In this document: piece by piece, positions 14,516 through 16,251 of the stretch
How positions within the stretch are numbered: the stretch's first letter is position 1
How the letters are laid out: each line of letters starts with the position of its first letter
NCBI GenBank assembly: GCA_029266295.1
Contig: JAQSXD010000041.1
Location: forward strand, 1-16,251
Direction of reading: 5' to 3'
DNA: 16,251 nucleotides
Origin: Bacillota bacterium
Lineage (GTDB): Bacteria > Bacillota > Clostridia > Peptostreptococcales > Anaerovoracaceae
Made by a program: the position numbers and the translations under genes
Notes under the pieces: model-generated
Seen by the model: the letters and a program-made list of their open reading frames with translations, nothing else
Told to the model about the DNA's origin: nothing
Databases searched by the model: none

Positions 14516-16140
14516 TTAAAAGCTGCGATATTTTTTTATAATCTCTTCAGCAACTTTGATTCCATCAACGGCAGCAGACATTATTCCGCCCGCATATCCG
14601 GCTCCCTCTCCCGCAGGATAAAACCCTTGGATACTTCCGGTCAGGGTTTCATCTCTGTTGATCCGCACCGGGGAGGAACTTCTTGTCTCAACCCCTGTCA
14701 TAATTCCATCCTCGCGGTCAAACCCCTTGAGCTTTCTTCCCATCTGAGGAAGGGCTTCTTTCATGGCTTCTACCGCAAAATCCGGCAGACAACTGCTCAA
14801 TTCAGTCCAGTGAACGCCTGGCCGATAGGTTTGTTGAAGATGATCCTCTGGAACTTGGGGTTCTGCGTTTCCCCCTGCTTTCAGGTCTTCTTTGAGCGCG
14901 CTGTCAGTACCTCGCAAAAATGCTCCTACCCGCTGCGCCGGTGCGCGGTAATCTGATCCGCCAGCCTGAAATGCCAGTTTCTCATATTTCTCCTGAAAAT
15001 CAATTCCTGACAACGGATGATCATCGGAAAAATCCTCTGTTCTCACATCCACGAGCAATGCACTGTTGGCCAGCGCCGATCCGCGGTCGTGGTAGCTCAT
15101 GCCGTTGGTCACCACATGACCTGCATGGGATGCCGCACCGATGACATAACCTCCCGGGCACATACAAAAGGTATATAAGCCCCTCCCGTTTTTGCATCGA
15201 TAGGAAAGCTTATAATCCGCTGCTCCTAGTTCGCTGCTTTCCCGGCCGCTGCCATACTGGGATTCGTTGATCATGCTCTGAGGATGTTCGATCCGAACAC
15301 CGATGGAAAACGGCTTCTGGCTCATTTCTACACCGCTTTGATACAGGTTTCTGAAAGTATCCCTGGCGCTGTGTCCCACGGCCAAAATAAGGGTTTCTGT
15401 CTCTATTTTCCCGAAACCTCAAGTCCGGTCAGGCGGCTCTGAAATAAAATTTCCCCGCCATGTTCCAGAATGGTTCTGCGGATGGAACATACCACCCTTC
15501 TCAAAACATCCGTACCGATATGAGGCTTCTGCTTATATAATAATTCCGGAGGTCCACCCGCCAGAACAAACTCTTCCAATACCTTTCTGACTCTCGGATC
15601 TTTAATCTGAGTCGTCAGCTTACCGTCAGAAAAGAGACCGGCTCCGCCTTCTCCAAACTGGACATTGGATTCTTCATCGAGGACTCCCTCTTTCCAGAAA
15701 CGCTCAACATCTTTCACACGTTCCTCAATGGACTTTCCCCGCTCCAGTATGATGGGACGATATCCGGCCTGCGCAAGAATCAGCCCGGCAAACATGCCAC
15801 TGGGGCCAAAGCCTGCAATAACCGGCCTGTGCATCAGAGATTCGCTGCCTTGCGCCACCTGCTGATACTTCATATCCGGAGCCAGTTCCAGCTTTGCATT
15901 TTTGCATTGGTTGAGCAGCCGGCTCTCCGTCTCGCCAGCCGTTTTATCCGGCAGTGACGAAATAAAATCTACCGAATACACCAGTTTGATATCGGCCTTA
16001 TTTCTTGCATCTACCGACTCTTTGATCAGTCGGTATTCTTGAATTTCCAGTCCCTTAACCCCAAGCTTCTTGATGATGCGTTCAGGGATCACACCCTGGC
16101 TCTCTCCAAGGCTCTTCTTTATTTCATGTATTCTCAGCAT
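14516..16140 (-). pseudogene. COG2509-type FAD-dependent dehydrogenase, split by a frameshift
   Basis: Two adjacent frames together form one NAD(P)/FAD-dependent protein of the 'FAD-dependent dehydrogenase' family (COG2509), function unknown. The first part (ATG 16140 to TAG 15403) has the FAD-binding G110-F-G-P-S-G115 (VIAGFGPSGMFAGL) and NVQFGEGGAGLFSDGKL (159-175). The second (15403 to TAA 14516) has LAVGHSARDTF, KPFSIGVRIEHPQ, YTFCMCPGGYV, NSALLV and the closing GEGAGYAGGIMSAAVDG. The break falls at GGGAAAATAG. One added A gives SGK-IETETLIL, but the loop there is also about ten residues shorter than I expect, so a small out-of-frame deletion is likely. ATG 16140 has GGAGAG 6 nt upstream and overlaps the end of the previous gene by 7 nt. 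Confidence 0.88.
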
Positions 16141-16251
16141 CCTATCTCTCCAAGTGCTTCCGCTGCAGCGCTCCCTGCGGCTTTTCCCGAGGACCAGGCC
16201 CACTGCAGATTATAACCTCCGCATATTCCGTCCCAGTCCAGAAGCTCGCCG
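16134..16251 (-). CDS. BaiN/HI0933-type NAD(P)/FAD-dependent oxidoreductase (C-terminal fragment)
   Basis: The last 38 codons of a gene that starts beyond the window. The sequence ELLDWDGICGGYN followed by LQWAWSSGKAAGSAAA is the conserved C-terminal FAD-binding end of the HI0933/BaiN flavoprotein family (PF03486). The stop TGA lies 7 nt inside the following COG2509-type gene, so the two flavoprotein genes form one transcription unit. Identification rests on this short but very conserved end only. The reaction is unknown for most members. Confidence 0.85.
   Translation of the reverse strand, partial: GELLDWDGICGGYNLQWAWSSGKAAGSAAAEALGEIGC

Noticed and set aside
15403..15405. In-frame TAG in a window with corrinoid methyltransferases, considered as pyrrolysine read-through.
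   Set aside because: The frame after TAG gives RQKPLFWPWD, unlike the family; the correct continuation is in another frame. It is a frameshift, and this is not a pyrrolysine methyltransferase.

Overview
The window looks like the chromosome of a low-to-mid GC, Gram-positive anaerobe of the class Clostridia (Eubacteriales). The evidence is a SpoVB-type flippase, strong AAGGAGG ribosome binding sites, TTG/GTG starts, and a corrinoid-dependent C1 methyltransferase cluster of the kind found in acetogenic and other strictly anaerobic Firmicutes. I cannot place it to genus. I saw no rRNA, tRNA, CRISPR array, phage genes or insertion sequence.

Left part (1-7866). A partial spoVB-like flippase (minus) and gpmI (plus) diverge from an AT-rich promoter region. 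gpmI converges on a cardiolipin synthase gene, and the two share a two-way terminator. The synthase gene overlaps an upstream TetR-family regulator gene by 29 nt. That regulator gene diverges from an HD-domain protein gene, which is followed by a CmpB-type (PF06541) membrane protein gene and a family 8 glycosyltransferase gene ending at a strong terminator. The TetR/HD intergenic region holds two inverted repeats and overlapping divergent promoter elements.

Centre (7967-12298). A single plus-strand operon has a good promoter, a palindrome at the predicted transcription start and a possible 16-codon leader ORF. It encodes a corrinoid protein, a URO-D-superfamily methyltransferase, a DUF1638 protein, a CobW-type G3E GTPase lacking its C-terminal domain, a His-rich protein that may be that missing part, and a Cys-rich DUF2284 protein. 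The genes overlap or nearly touch, and the operon ends at a two-way terminator. I infer a methyl-transfer system with its own metal-handling accessories. Its substrate is not visible, and neither the second methyltransferase nor the corrinoid-reactivating enzyme is in the window.

Right part (12329-16251, minus strand). Reading in the direction of transcription: the end of a BaiN/HI0933-type flavoprotein gene, a COG2509-type FAD-dependent protein gene broken by a frameshift, cobO/btuR (corrinoid adenosyltransferase), and a secreted GH26-type glycoside hydrolase gene whose signal peptide is out of frame with its body. A 23-bp copy of the cobO 3' end lies just downstream of cobO. Two frameshifts within 3.5 kb, both beside A/T runs, mean either real gene decay or sequence error.
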